A program made the position numbers and the translations under genes. A model generated the notes under the pieces. It was given only the letters and a program-made list of their open reading frames with translations, searched no databases and was not told where the DNA came from. 64,000 bases of DNA, from NCBI RefSeq assembly GCF_900095865.1, contig NZ_FMIZ01000007.1:744001-808000 (forward strand). Direction: 5' to 3'. This DNA comes from Massilioclostridium coli. Its GTDB lineage: Bacteria; Bacillota; Clostridia; Oscillospirales; Ruminococcaceae. Every line of letters starts with the position of its first letter. Position 1 is the first letter of the stretch. This document shows, piece after piece, positions 36,001 to 44,323 of this stretch.

Positions 36001-37034
36001 TCATAAGTACCAATAAATTCTTCATATGGGTTACGTACATTTGCCTGTACTCCATCCAGCAGGAAGAGATATGGGCGGATATCATAGCCTTTTCTTGCTA
36101 TAAATTCATCTGCCATATCCTCTGACCACCAGGTAAATCCAGTGCTTGCGTTGATTTCCAAAGAATCCATAAACAGGTTTACCGTACCGTTTTTGATTTT
36201 CTCGTTCAGTTCTGGGTCGTTGAGGTAATGTTCTTGCCAGAATTCTTTCAGTGCTTCTACACCGCGTTCATCAAAGTAGTTGGTGGTGTAGGAAGTTTCC
36301 ATAGATGGGCTGGCAGATTGTGCAGTACCCTGGCTCCAGATAGCGAAAATACGGTAGTTGCCATCATCTGGGGCGGTCCAGTCTAAGTTTTGTTCCCAAA
36401 CATTTGCCCCTTGTGTTACCATACCGCTTAAATCAATCATAGAATCATAATCCACTACTTTATCAGCGGTTTCGCGGTAGGCGTACGCACCTATAAAGGT
36501 TGCCACATCCCTGCGTGTTTCTGGAACAGGCAGTGCGGTTAATTTACCGGAAGCTTCTACTGTTGTGCTGCCCAGGCAAACATTCTGCATTGCTGCCTGG
36601 CTGTCCGGGTCAAGCCCTGGAACGTTGGAAGTAGACCAGTTGGTGCCAGAAGTCAGGGAAACACCCATACCCAAATCCAGCAGCTTGTTCATCATCAGTT
36701 TCCATTTGTGGGACCACATTTCTGAGCCATAAGCATAGGTATCATCATCTGCGCCCATGTCTCCTTGCATACAAAGTTCCACATTGCGGAAACCCGCGTC
36801 ATAAATTGCCTGGATTTCATCCAACAGCACTTCGTCGGTGTTGGCAGCCTCGCCAATCCACCAGCGGATATCGGTGCTATAGGTTCGGTCAGGGTCCACA
36901 TATTTTTCGGTTAATGTTTGCTGGAAACTTTTTGCTTCCGGCGAATTTGCGTTAGTAGCATTGGCCACTGTGCCGGTTGCGATACTAGCCAACATGCCCA
37001 GGGCGAGTATCGAAGATAAAATGCGTTTTTTCAT
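33048..37034 (-). CDS. Cell-wall-anchored GH106-type alpha-L-rhamnosidase, copy 2
   Basis: A 1328-residue paralog with the same domain order as the gene at 28167-32150: signal peptide, GH106-like catalytic region, beta-sandwich, FIVAR repeats and AAKTGD anchor tail. The signal peptide, FIVAR region and tail are almost unchanged between copies. Differences cluster in the catalytic half, for instance around residues 300-420 (INASTGFTWWSEDM against IKPGSGFTYWSEDM, and VQANVRNPYEEF against VKADVFNPYNKI). That pattern suggests altered substrate preference after duplication, although relaxed selection would look similar. It lies divergent from the intact AraC gene, which probably controls it and, in trans, copy 1. 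Confidence 0.85.
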   Translation of the reverse strand: MKKRILSSILALGMLASIATGTVANATNANSPEAKSFQQTLTEKYVDPDRTYSTDIRWWIGEAANTDEVLLDEIQAIYDAGFRNVELCMQGDMGADDDTYAYGSEMWSHKWKLMMNKLLDLGMGVSLTSGTNWSTSNVPGLDPDSQAAMQNVCLGSTTVEASGKLTALPVPETRRDVATFIGAYAYRETADKVVDYDSMIDLSGMVTQGANVWEQNLDWTAPDDGNYRIFAIWSQGTAQSASPSMETSYTTNYFDERGVEALKEFWQEHYLNDPELNEKIKNGTVNLFMDSLEINASTGFTWWSEDMADEFIARKGYDIRPYLFLLDGVQANVRNPYEEFIGTYDLADNTDLREKISNDFLEVMTDLYRERMLTPLKEWLNSYGIETRAQISYGRTFEISEPIMDVDYPETENLNDYNQVDMFRLWTGGSKLENKILSSETSATKLAYNYSAQMHLHDAYSAFSAGIQRIVWHVWASDYGYGNYAWPGFAPGVFGLDWFHYFGRRNPGYQDYDELNAHLGRVQQLMQTGKSRTDIGFIHNSWTQGVRFGGGTGNDMTGMNWQLAHQGVYYRSTELQDNGYTYDYFSPEFLYDDDVYFNEETQTIESAGYKAIVLYQDWLDVKGAERILDWAKKGLKVVIVDGAAEKTPFNDGSDEQLAAIMAELKTLPTVRTAEIYDAPEGFDYANAKVDGGYDDGVYEALQELGVTPYAGFAEPNHQLLTQTRQDEDGNQYLYAYNYCSNDYHQNSHVESVQNEDHGTNIKTEIRMDGMFIPYSIDPWTGDVTELGEYRYENGQTVISIDLDYDNIALFAFEAVDQEKTHIVSTNADSAYIQDGTMNIRATQSGTYNTTLSNGATYQSNVEVPEAYDITDWDLTVESWTAGDEVLEKSETIGDVTTVNRKTATKKTDINVKLDKMTTWTNIPEVGQGVSGLGHYEATFNWDASKADGAYLDFGDNLEESMEVWINGQKVGGTESSKKPGYTGGVSWTKPVADISDYLVDGENSIVIEYSSTLANVQFERGAVKVEHNAASWWGYNIDYVDYGPEQAVIVPYSEVSLEESQANKGILNSVIQYAEAAKESGEYDNAIESVQKSFDAALENAKTVAGNAAATQEEVDAAWKTLLNEIHKLGFVAGDKIELASLIEAANEINAELDRYVEAGKAEFTAALEAAVAVYEDGDAMQAEINQVADDLLNAMLNLRFKADKSILEEVLAEASEVDANAYTAESYAALQAVVAEASDVYNNENATQEEVDAAVTSVQTAMDNLVAVDGTPAETPTENKNTAGSQTGQESTTPKANAAKTGDFAPIAGMAAIAIAGAALVLSRKKK

Positions 37035-37359
37035 GTTTTTTCCTCGTTTCTATTTTACTTTATGATGGATGGTTTCTATTTTTATTTATAATAGCTTGTT
37101 CCTCCTTTCCAATGTAATTTGCCATCCTATGGCGAGTGTTTCCTGAAAAGTATACGGATTGAGTTGGTTTCTTTTGTTAAAATAAGGGATTATATGGATT
37201 TTAATCCAATTTTATCCGCTATTAAAAAGAATAGTTACTCTATTTAATACAATTCAGCTTTACTTTTCAATTAAATTATAGTACAATTTAATAAACACAA
37301 CAATCTATCAGATAAGTTGTATTTGTATACCAATCAGGTTGTTTTAGGAGGGGAACATC
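37035..37359. promoter_or_regulatory. Divergent control region between GH106 copy 2 and the AraC gene
   Basis: It is homologous to 32151-32474. The minus-strand TATACT -10 of the GH106 gene is at 37149-37154. On the plus strand TACAAT at about 37280 could serve the AraC gene, which has AGGAGG before its start. The shared GATAAGTTGTATTTGTATACC block near 37312-37332 is the best candidate for a regulator site. Confidence 0.5.
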
Positions 37360-38349
37360 GTGTTGACAATGGACCAATGTGTGGAACAGGTACTTATGGA
37401 TTTTGAAAAGCTGAAAAATCAGGGAAGTAAGCAAAAAAAACAACTTGGGCATCAAATAACCATGGGAAAAATGGATGATAAGATCGAAACAAAACCTCTT
37501 TTTAATAAAAAGGGAATTGATATTATCATGCACTGTATCCCACCGGAAACCCACTGCCCAAAGCTGTTCCATAACCACGATTATTTTGAGATGGTGTATG
37601 TCTATCGGGGTAGTTTTGAAAACTGCATGCCCAACAACCAGTTCACCTTGCACCAGGGGGATATTCTTTTGCTCAACCCGAATGTATTGCATTCTGTATT
37701 CCGTAGAAGTACAGATGATTTGGTGTTTAATATCATGATTTCCAAACAATTATTCCAGGAATATCTGACGAACATCCTGGAAGATAACCAAATGTTTTCC
37801 TATTTCTTTTCGGATTACCTTTACCACAACACCAAAATCGAACGTTACCTCTATTTTCAGAACAGCGACAACCCAGAGGTAAAAGAATCCATTGAACTAA
37901 TGATACGGGAATTTTTCAGCAGGGAACGAAACGCCAGCAGTATGGTGCTTTCCAGCCTGATTGCTTTATTTGCCCGATTGTCAAGGAGCTATCAACAGGA
38001 AAACAAGCTTGCCGTGTACGAAAGCGACAACAACCGTGTGATGTATCAGATAGTTACCTATATCAACGAACATTTTGCCGATGTTACCCTGAACCAGTTG
38101 GCGGAGTATTTTCAGTATTCTCCAGGCTATCTCTCCAAGCTGCTGCGGAAATCCGGCAAGAGTTTTTCCCAACTGCTGTTGGAATGCCGGCTGAACAAAG
38201 CCGCCTACTATTTAAAACACACCGACCTGCCCATTTCTCAGATTATCGAAAAAGTAGGATATCAGAATAGGGTGCATTTTTACCGATTATTTAAAGAAAC
38301 ATTTCACGAAACCCCAACCAGCTACCGGAAAAACACCTTGACTGGTTGA
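37360..38349 (+). CDS. AraC-family transcriptional regulator
   Basis: A 329-residue regulator. An N-terminal cupin-type sensor domain (HNHDYFEMVYVYRG, LHQGDILLLNPNVLHSV) is followed by a linker and two C-terminal helix-turn-helix units (LNQLAEYFQYSPGYLSKLLRKSGKSF and ISQIIEKVGYQNRVHFYRLFKE). The start is GTG at 37360, 7 nt from AGGAGGGG; an ATG at 37369 is also possible. It is transcribed away from GH106 copy 2 and probably activates both GH106 genes in response to a sugar. A decayed second copy lies at 32475-32955. Confidence 0.9.
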   Translation: MLTMDQCVEQVLMDFEKLKNQGSKQKKQLGHQITMGKMDDKIETKPLFNKKGIDIIMHCIPPETHCPKLFHNHDYFEMVYVYRGSFENCMPNNQFTLHQGDILLLNPNVLHSVFRRSTDDLVFNIMISKQLFQEYLTNILEDNQMFSYFFSDYLYHNTKIERYLYFQNSDNPEVKESIELMIREFFSRERNASSMVLSSLIALFARLSRSYQQENKLAVYESDNNRVMYQIVTYINEHFADVTLNQLAEYFQYSPGYLSKLLRKSGKSFSQLLLECRLNKAAYYLKHTDLPISQIIEKVGYQNRVHFYRLFKETFHETPTSYRKNTLTG

Positions 38350-38367
38350 TAAAGGAGGGAGAATCAA

Positions 38368-38904
38368 ATGAAAAGAATATTGGGTTCCTGGAGCGGCATG
38401 CGGAACTATCTAGAACAGGAGATGCTGGCGGATTCCTTAAAAGGGAGGGTACAGTATTTCTGCAATTCTTTCCGCAAAACGTATGGATTTGAATTGATTG
38501 AAATTAGAGTGGATGGCAGGGCACGGAAACGGTTTTCCTGGCAAACCACAGCGTTCCAGCACTATCGGGAAAAACAGAAACAATGCCATGATTACACTCC
38601 ACGGGACGCATGGAGAGAGTTTCACAGATTTATCCGTTTACCTGTGGAGGAACGGGAAGAATTTACGGACGAGGAATTTTGCGAAGCCTTAAAGATATAT
38701 CGTTCGTTGTCTATTCAAGAATCCCTTTACCATAGCAATCCAATTATTAGGATGTTTGCTATTTTGGATAGGAGGGTAGGAAAACGCAGCCTTCTAAAAC
38801 TCTCACAGCAAATACAAAAACAGCCCCATTGGCTGCAATATTTTTATTGTCTACGGTTGAAAGCGGAACACCTGTATTTGAATGAGTATCCTTTGCCTAG
38901 ATGA
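38368..38904 (+). CDS. SF0329-like protein of unknown function
   Basis: A 178-residue soluble protein 18 nt downstream of the AraC gene with its own AAAGGAGG site. The pattern WSGMRNYLEQEML ... LKGRVQYF near the start and NPIIRMFAILDRRVGKRSLLKL near the C terminus resembles the SF0329 family of uncharacterised proteins. There is no catalytic motif, signal peptide or membrane helix. It is probably co-transcribed with the AraC gene, which may be coincidental. Confidence 0.5.
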   Translation: MKRILGSWSGMRNYLEQEMLADSLKGRVQYFCNSFRKTYGFELIEIRVDGRARKRFSWQTTAFQHYREKQKQCHDYTPRDAWREFHRFIRLPVEEREEFTDEEFCEALKIYRSLSIQESLYHSNPIIRMFAILDRRVGKRSLLKLSQQIQKQPHWLQYFYCLRLKAEHLYLNEYPLPR

Positions 38905-39125
38905 TAAACCATGGGGGAATGTAATCGGATACGGTTTTCAATCCGCCCTCATTTGGCGTATACTGGGTATAGATGGTCCGGTTTTCTGTGCGAACCAGAA
39001 ACGCCCATAAAAACCCGTTAGTTTCGCACCAGCTGGAATTGCTGGATTGATAAAGGGCTTTTTCAATATCCGCCTGAATCGGCATAGAATAGCGTTACCA
39101 TAAACATCTGTGATGGTACAAATGT
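38905..39125 (-). pseudogene. Remnant of a protein-coding gene next to array B
   Basis: A minus-strand frame ending WAFLVRTENRTIYTQYTPNEGG...PPWFII looks like the C-terminal end of a real protein. Upstream the reading continues only after a shift (YICTITDVYGNA), and then runs straight into a copy of the array-associated short element at about 39113. I read this as a decayed gene cut by the element; it may be chance. Confidence 0.3.
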
Positions 39126-39204
39126 AGGGAGCCGTTTCGAGATAGGTTCGCACTGTCCAAAGAGTGAGGCTGCTCCTAGCGCCTTTCATAACCACATTAA
39201 AAAA

Positions 39205-39681
39205 CACCCGCCAGGGTACGGCAATAGCTTAAACATATTCAGGTAATCGGAAGGAACAGTTACAATACACACCCGCCAGGGTACGGCAACTTTTCCCCAT
39301 TTTTTATATATAAACCATCATCCAACAGTTACAATACACACCCGCTAGGGTGCAGGAAGCTGTTTTGGGATAGGCTCGCACCTCCCAAAGAGTGGGGCTC
39401 CTGCTATTGCCTTTTATAACCACTCGAAAAAGATACACCCGCCAGGGTACGGTAACAAATCAAGGAAATAACAATATATAAGCAAATCCCTGGTTACAAT
39501 ACACACCCGTAAGGGTATAAATGCAGGAAGCTGCTTTGGGACAGACTCGTACCGCTCAAAGAGTGAGGCTCCTCCTATCGCCTTTTATAACCACATTAAA
39601 AAACACCCGCCAGGGTACGGAAACTAAACTGTTCTTTTATCTGACTAATTGTTGAATGTTACAATACACATCCGTCAGGAT
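39205..39681 (+). CRISPR. CRISPR-like array B, inverted relative to array A
   Basis: The same repeat as array A appears as its reverse complement (starts GTTACAATACAC, core ACCCGCCAGGGT, ends CGGCAAC). One complete copy lies at 39259-39290. A left-truncated copy ends at 39225. Copies from 39328 and 39493 are interrupted by the short element and resume to 39456 and 39624, and a left half starts at 39658. Unique spacers: 39226-39258, 39291-39327, 39457-39492 and 39625-39657 (33-37 nt). The most intact repeat is at the left, so the conserved ends of the two arrays face each other across 11.6 kb. No cas genes are seen. Confidence 0.55.
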
Positions 39682-40011
39682 GCAGGGAGCTGTTTCGGGA
39701 CAGACTCGTACTGCTCAAAGAGTGAGGCTCTTCCTATCGCCTTTTATAACCACATTAAAAAAATGCAGGGAGCTGTTTTGGGACAGACTCGTACCGCTCA
39801 AAGAGTGGGGCTCCTCCTATCGCCTTTTATAACCACATTAAAAAAATGCAGGGAGCTGTTTTGGGACAGGCTCGTACCGCTCAAAGAGTGGGGCTCCTCC
39901 TATCGCCTTTTATAACCACATTAAAAAAATGCAGGGAGCTGTTTTGGGACAGGCTCGTACCGCTCAAAGAGTGGGGCTCCTCCTGTTTTCTTTCATACCC
40001 ACTCGAAAAAA
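39680..40011 (+). repeat. Four tandem 83-bp copies of the array-associated element
   Basis: Units begin ATGCAGGGAGCTGTTT at 39680, 39763, 39846 and 39929, exactly 83 bp apart, and run to CCACATTAAAAAA (the last ends CCACTCGAAAAAA). The last three are almost identical. GGAGC near the start can pair with GCTCC in the middle. Single copies of the same element sit inside array repeats at about 39352-39432 and 39522-39600, and one at about 39113-39204. Open frames crossing this block are repetitive artefacts. Confidence 0.9.
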
Positions 40012-40044
40012 CCGGATTTGGTTGGTAGCCAAATCCGGTTTTGT
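40006..40044. terminator. Terminator between array B and the tail genes
   Basis: AAAACCGGATTTGG pairs with CCAAATCCGGTTTT around a 7-nt loop, A and T runs on both sides; it serves the minus-strand tail genes and isolates array B. Confidence 0.85.
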
Positions 40045-40126
40045 TGTATCATGGGATTTTTATTTCATTGGGTCACGCGTTTGGGTGTTATATTCCTACC
40101 AGTTTATTCTGGTAAATACCACTTTG

Positions 40127-40540
40127 TTATTCTGCCGTTTCCCAGCCTTGAGGATATTCCTCTGGGTTCCATACACAATTGTCTACTTTACAGATATAGT
40201 GTTTCCCTTTGTAGGTAATTTTGTCCCCTGTGTTGTAAGCATCATGTGTTCCTGTTGGCTGTACGTATTCTGGCCATTCTTCTGGTTCCGGTTCTTCGCT
40301 ACCTTCTAAGGCTGTAACCCTGGATTCCAATTGGTCATATTTTTCGAACAGTTGGCCAATCTGTTCCTGTAATGGGGCGTAGCTGTTGGTTGGGTCTGCG
40401 TTTTCCTGCGCCAGTTTTACCAGTTCGGTTTTCTCTTCTTCCGTGATTTCCCCTTGTATCCACATGGTATCAATTTTTTTGAGCATATCACTTAGTTCAT
40501 ATCTTCCACTTTGGATGACATTTTGAATGATTTCGTACAT
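40127..40540 (-). CDS. Phage tail-associated protein with carbohydrate-binding-like C terminus
   Basis: A 137-residue protein. Residues 1-50 are of the short helical type found in phage proteins behind tail fibres (MYEIIQNVIQSGRYELSDML, WIQGEITEEEKTELVKLA). A coiled-coil stretch (EQIGQLFEKYDQLESRVTAL) follows, and then a domain with YNTGDKITYKGKHYICKVDN ... PEEYPQGWE resembling chitin-binding CBM5/12 modules. It is encoded 11 nt downstream of the BppU-like gene and probably acts with it in receptor binding. No other phage genes are nearby. Confidence 0.7.
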   Translation of the reverse strand: MYEIIQNVIQSGRYELSDMLKKIDTMWIQGEITEEEKTELVKLAQENADPTNSYAPLQEQIGQLFEKYDQLESRVTALEGSEEPEPEEWPEYVQPTGTHDAYNTGDKITYKGKHYICKVDNCVWNPEEYPQGWETAE

Positions 40541-40551
40541 AATATTCCTCC

Positions 40552-42162
40552 TTATAATAATTGCTGTTGTGTGGTAACAATAGATTGCTGTAATTCAGCA
40601 AATTTACGATCAATGTACATCTTGGTATCCACTACATAGTGAACACCCAGATAAGTGTTATTATTGTTGCTGATAGTGGTATTGGGGTAATGGGTATAAA
40701 CAGATTGGATTTGTGGTATTTCCTCTTTTTGCAGTTCTGATTCGGCGGATGTAGCAGTTTGATAGATTACTGTTAGCGGAGTACCTGCGCTGTGTTGGGA
40801 CGCAATCCATTGTTGGACGCTGTCTTTTGTTTCACCAACCACTGCTTTTGGCATGCGGAATACGATATAGTTGGAGCTTAAATAGAACCCAACCTCGTCT
40901 CCACCCCAAACTTCTTTATATTTGGCGTGGCTGCATAGCGCTGGAGCAAGGGAACCTTTGATATCGGCAACACTAATGTAAAATCTGGTTGTATTGGTAG
41001 ACGAAGCATTGACCGAATAGGATTCTGAGCCATCCAGCACGAGGGTTTTCACAGGGGTAATCCGTTTGCCGGTACCATCAGAATATAATTGGATAGTCTC
41101 TGACACATATTGCTGTCCATCCATTGTTACATTTCCGCCAGAAGTTGTCGGAACACCTGCCAACCCACCTGCTGTACTAAGTGCAATCTGTTGTGTGGTT
41201 GTATTATTATCAGTAAGTGTGATTATAATATCGTCATTATCTCCAATATTGGTGATAGCGATAGGGTTGTCTGGATCCGGTTCTCCATCTTGCGTGGATT
41301 TTCCATAAACTGTTAATCCTTGTAAAGCCCTATCGCTACTATCCGTTAATTGGATTGTGGAACCCTCTGCGTTTGAAATAATTGCTTCCGCCAGGTTTCC
41401 ACTTTCCCCTGTGTTGTTCACTCCACGAGGAATGCCAAAGTTTAACACTGCGTCTGTATCTGTCCCAGTATTGGTTACCGTAGCAGGTTGCCCTGGCTCC
41501 AAGGTAGATACCTTTCCAATCTGAATGCTGGCAGCCTTTCCAGTGGAGCCAGGCGCCCCTTGAGTACCTTGTGGCCCTTTGATATTGATGGGATCAGGGT
41601 TTTTCAATCCCTGTTCATTGGTCCAACTGATAATCCCTTCGGCAGAAACATTGGGAATATAAGTGGCGCCATCTCGGAGGTCCAGAATCGCGTCGTTTAC
41701 TTTATTAGCTGCCTGTTCTGCCTTTTCTGCAGCGCTCTCCGCTTTTCCAATTGTTTCTAGTAGCCCTTGGTAATCATCTTCACTTTCTATTCTCTCACCG
41801 TCTAAAATCTGTTCCAGAACCATCACTTTTAGCATGGCGGTGGATAAAATGGCATCCTCTTTTTTCAGAATAATCTCTGCCATCGCTTTTCCAGGAACCG
41901 CCAGCATCTGTTTGGTCAGTTCAAAAGTAACTTCACTGGCACCGGTAACAATTGCTTCTTGAAATACCTGGGTACCATCCGGCTTTTTGAAAGCAACCCA
42001 CGCTGTTATCCCATCCGGGATAATATATGGCTCCTGGGCATCTTTTAAAATCGTGGTTTTGACAAACCTGCTTTGTTGGTCGCCCTGTTTGGCTTTGACT
42101 GTTTGGATCATATTACCGGATAAACTGGCTTTTGCAATAATCGTGTAATTTAATTCTCCCAT
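40552..42162 (-). CDS. BppU-like phage baseplate/tail fibre protein
   Basis: A 536-residue protein. The N-terminal domain (residues 1-120; VAFKKPDGTQVFQEAIVTG, VPGKAMAEIILKKED) resembles the BppU_N domain of lactococcal-type baseplate upper proteins. A helical stretch (about 135-165), a short collagen-like run GPQGTQGAPGSTGK near residue 200, and a beta-rich C-terminal half (tail fibre shaft and head) follow. The ATG at 42162 has GGAGAGG upstream; the longer frame to 42351 has no site. With its small neighbour it forms an isolated tail module, either a prophage remnant or a captured adhesin. Confidence 0.75.
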   Translation of the reverse strand: MGELNYTIIAKASLSGNMIQTVKAKQGDQQSRFVKTTILKDAQEPYIIPDGITAWVAFKKPDGTQVFQEAIVTGASEVTFELTKQMLAVPGKAMAEIILKKEDAILSTAMLKVMVLEQILDGERIESEDDYQGLLETIGKAESAAEKAEQAANKVNDAILDLRDGATYIPNVSAEGIISWTNEQGLKNPDPINIKGPQGTQGAPGSTGKAASIQIGKVSTLEPGQPATVTNTGTDTDAVLNFGIPRGVNNTGESGNLAEAIISNAEGSTIQLTDSSDRALQGLTVYGKSTQDGEPDPDNPIAITNIGDNDDIIITLTDNNTTTQQIALSTAGGLAGVPTTSGGNVTMDGQQYVSETIQLYSDGTGKRITPVKTLVLDGSESYSVNASSTNTTRFYISVADIKGSLAPALCSHAKYKEVWGGDEVGFYLSSNYIVFRMPKAVVGETKDSVQQWIASQHSAGTPLTVIYQTATSAESELQKEEIPQIQSVYTHYPNTTISNNNNTYLGVHYVVDTKMYIDRKFAELQQSIVTTQQQLL

Positions 42163-42590
42163 AATCGTCCTCTCCTTCCATTGGTGTTGGTTTTTACATG
42201 GAGGCCATTTGCCAAGTAAAAAATAGATGATTTTGTTTGGTTTGGTTTTGCTTGGATAAGTTTGATAAAAAATAAGCCTGTTTATTGGGGGTAAATATAA
42301 TAGTTGTACAAACAGCAATTTTATCATATTCAAATCAAGATTGATTTTCAAGGGACATTTGTTGTGAACTTGTTATTTTTCAAAAAAGGATACCATCATT
42401 TCCAACCTATATTACAAAAAAACTTCCACCAAAAGGAACAGGTTTTTTTACTGTCCATCAATGTGGAAAAGTCTCCTGATTTTACTAGGAGAAGAAAAAG
42501 AGTAATGCAATCATAATGGCGGATTTTATGCGAACCAAAAAGGGAAAGGCTGTGCAAGCCATTGGTTGACTGATTTGAAAAAGGCAATAG

Positions 42591-42624
42591 AAAAATGGCA
42601 GCTAACAAATAGCTGCCATTTTTT
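42591..42624. terminator. Bidirectional terminator
   Basis: AAAAATGGCAGCTA pairs with TAGCTGCCATTTTTT around a 5-nt loop. It lies upstream of the tail genes and may end a lost gene. Confidence 0.85.
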
Positions 42625-43033
42625 GTTGGCAATAGTTACGTTACTTTTGCCTTTCAAAATTGCCTATCACGCCCAATAGGTGACTGGATAGAAAAACTGC
42701 TTATGAGAACATGGTTTTTGAAGGGAAACAAAACATCATAGCACGGATCAAGTCGTTTTTTATAGATGTAATTTTGTTTATGTGAGTTTGTATCACAACG
42801 CAAAAAATAAAGGAGTCTCAGTAAAAATGAACCAAAAAAGTTCTAAAATCGTGGGTCTCATGATAGGCATTGCAGAATGGAACCATAAAAGAGGGGATAG
42901 ATTCCTGTTTTGGGGGAAACAGAATATTTTGTTGGTATCAGGTGTTTTTCATTCTGCAACTCTATTATACGCTGGCACCTGTTGGCTGTGAAGTGGTATT
43001 TTATGACATATATCCGATTGGGCCCCCAGTTGG

Positions 43034-43065
43034 CAGAGGGAACACACTAGTCTCCCTCTGTTTTT
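43034..43065 (+). terminator. Intrinsic terminator
   Basis: CAGAGGGA pairs with TCCCTCTG, followed by TTTTT. No gene that it would serve survives upstream. Confidence 0.7.
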
Positions 43066-43342
43066 GCAATCGTATGGGTTGACATACAATAAAAATGGAA
43101 AAAATTTCATTTTAAAGTTGGTTTTACCAAGGATTTGATCAGAAACTTTGCAGATGATTTCCCTTTACTCACTATCTGCATAATCATCTCCAATGATGTA
43201 ATACTATGGTTAGTTTCATTTTGTTGTAGTAGGGGATTATAAGATTTTTCTATTTATTTTATCAAATAGAAAAAATTTCTAATTTTAAAATTTGTTTAGC
43301 ATTATTTACCAAATTAGGAAAACAAATTTCCTTAAAACCCTA

Positions 43343-43372
43343 TTGACAGATAGGGATTTTATCATGTAAGAT
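43343..43372 (+). promoter_or_regulatory. Predicted promoter of the polysaccharide operon
   Basis: A perfect TTGACA (43343-43348) and TAAGAT (43367-43372) are spaced by 18 nt, giving a leader of about 260 nt before the first gene start chosen here. The leader is AT-rich with no terminator seen. Confidence 0.6.
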
Positions 43373-43639
43373 ATAGATATCAAAAACGTAAATAAATGAC
43401 TTTTATTTATATTATTACAAAGTATAATTATATATAAATAAATTAATATTGTAAAAATAACAAATCAACACCTAGCTGGAATCAATATTGGAACAAGGCT
43501 ATTCCTTTTATATATCCAACCACTGTTATGAGAAAGGGGTTAAAAAACGCAGATGCAATTGCGAAACAATTCCATTCAGCAGTATGCTGCTATGCAAGGC
43601 CTATTATTATCAAACGAAAAAGGCCAAGGACAAAAACAA

Positions 43640-44323
43640 ATGGAAATAGGTGTATTATTAAATAAATTTTTCCAAATTTTAAAACGTTATGCCCTCCTTA
43701 TGATCAGCTTAGCACTGGTTGGAGGTCTTGCGGGATATTTGATTACCGCTTTTTTCATCACACCAAAATATCAGGCCAGCACAACTATGATTGTCAACAA
43801 CAGCCAGCAGGCAACCGGCACTTTAACTACCAGCGATTATAACGCTGCTACCCATCTGGTGGATACCTATGCGGTAATTATCAAAAGCGATACTGTGTTA
43901 AACCCTGTGATTTCCCAACTGAGTTTGGACATGCCCTACGAAGCGCTTGCTGCCCAGATTGATGTTTCCCCGGTGAACAATACTCAACTGATGCAGGTTT
44001 CCATGGTGCATCCAAATGGGGAATACGCACGCAAAATTGTAGAAAAAATATCACAGATTGCCCCTCAGCTAATTGAGGATCGGGTGGCGGGTTCCTGTAA
44101 AATTATCAGCCAGGCGCGCACCAGCTCTAAGCCAGTAACCCCCAATTTAAAATGGAATTTGCTATTATCTGTTTTTTCTGGTTTAGCGGTTGCGGCTATT
44201 ATCATATTCATCCGTGAATCCATGGATAATACGGTGAATACTGAAGAGCAGCTAGCGGAAATTACAGATTCGATTGTAATTGGTGTGATCCCATTGGAAG
44301 GAGGAAGGCGACATGGCAAATAG
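43640..44323 (+). CDS. cpsC: Wzz/CpsC-type chain-length and kinase-activator protein
   Basis: A 227-residue membrane protein: first helix about residues 18-40 (YALLMISLALVGGLAGYLITAFFI), extracellular domain with YQASTTMIVNN and DTYAVIIKSDTVL, second helix near residue 175-195, then a short cytoplasmic end. This is the CpsC/YwqC type that activates the BY-kinase encoded next (11-nt overlap) and controls chain length. The ATG at 43640 has AAGGA at 9 nt; an upstream ATG at 43553 would add 29 polar residues behind a poorly spaced AAAGGGG and cannot be excluded. Confidence 0.85.
   Translation: MEIGVLLNKFFQILKRYALLMISLALVGGLAGYLITAFFITPKYQASTTMIVNNSQQATGTLTTSDYNAATHLVDTYAVIIKSDTVLNPVISQLSLDMPYEALAAQIDVSPVNNTQLMQVSMVHPNGEYARKIVEKISQIAPQLIEDRVAGSCKIISQARTSSKPVTPNLKWNLLLSVFSGLAVAAIIIFIRESMDNTVNTEEQLAEITDSIVIGVIPLEGGRRHGK

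Larger units (their letters stand above)
42163..43342. other. Intergenic region without convincing genes
   Basis: About 1.2 kb, AT-rich. It holds two terminators (42591-42624 and 43034-43065). Short open frames at 42304-42516 and 42782-42991 have no recognisable protein character and cross a hairpin or low-complexity DNA. I see no RNA gene. Confidence 0.5.

Noticed and set aside
39680-40011. The 83-nt unit as a tRNA-like gene
   Set aside because: Its length is suggestive, but no cloverleaf with T-loop GTTC or CCA-type end could be drawn.
39649-40309. Plus-strand frames across the 83-bp tandem repeats
   Set aside because: Frames persist only because the repeat is in step; products are repeated artefacts.
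42782-42991. Possible 69-codon protein
   Set aside because: No ribosome binding site, no domain, and it ends next to a terminator; adjacent frames are equally open.
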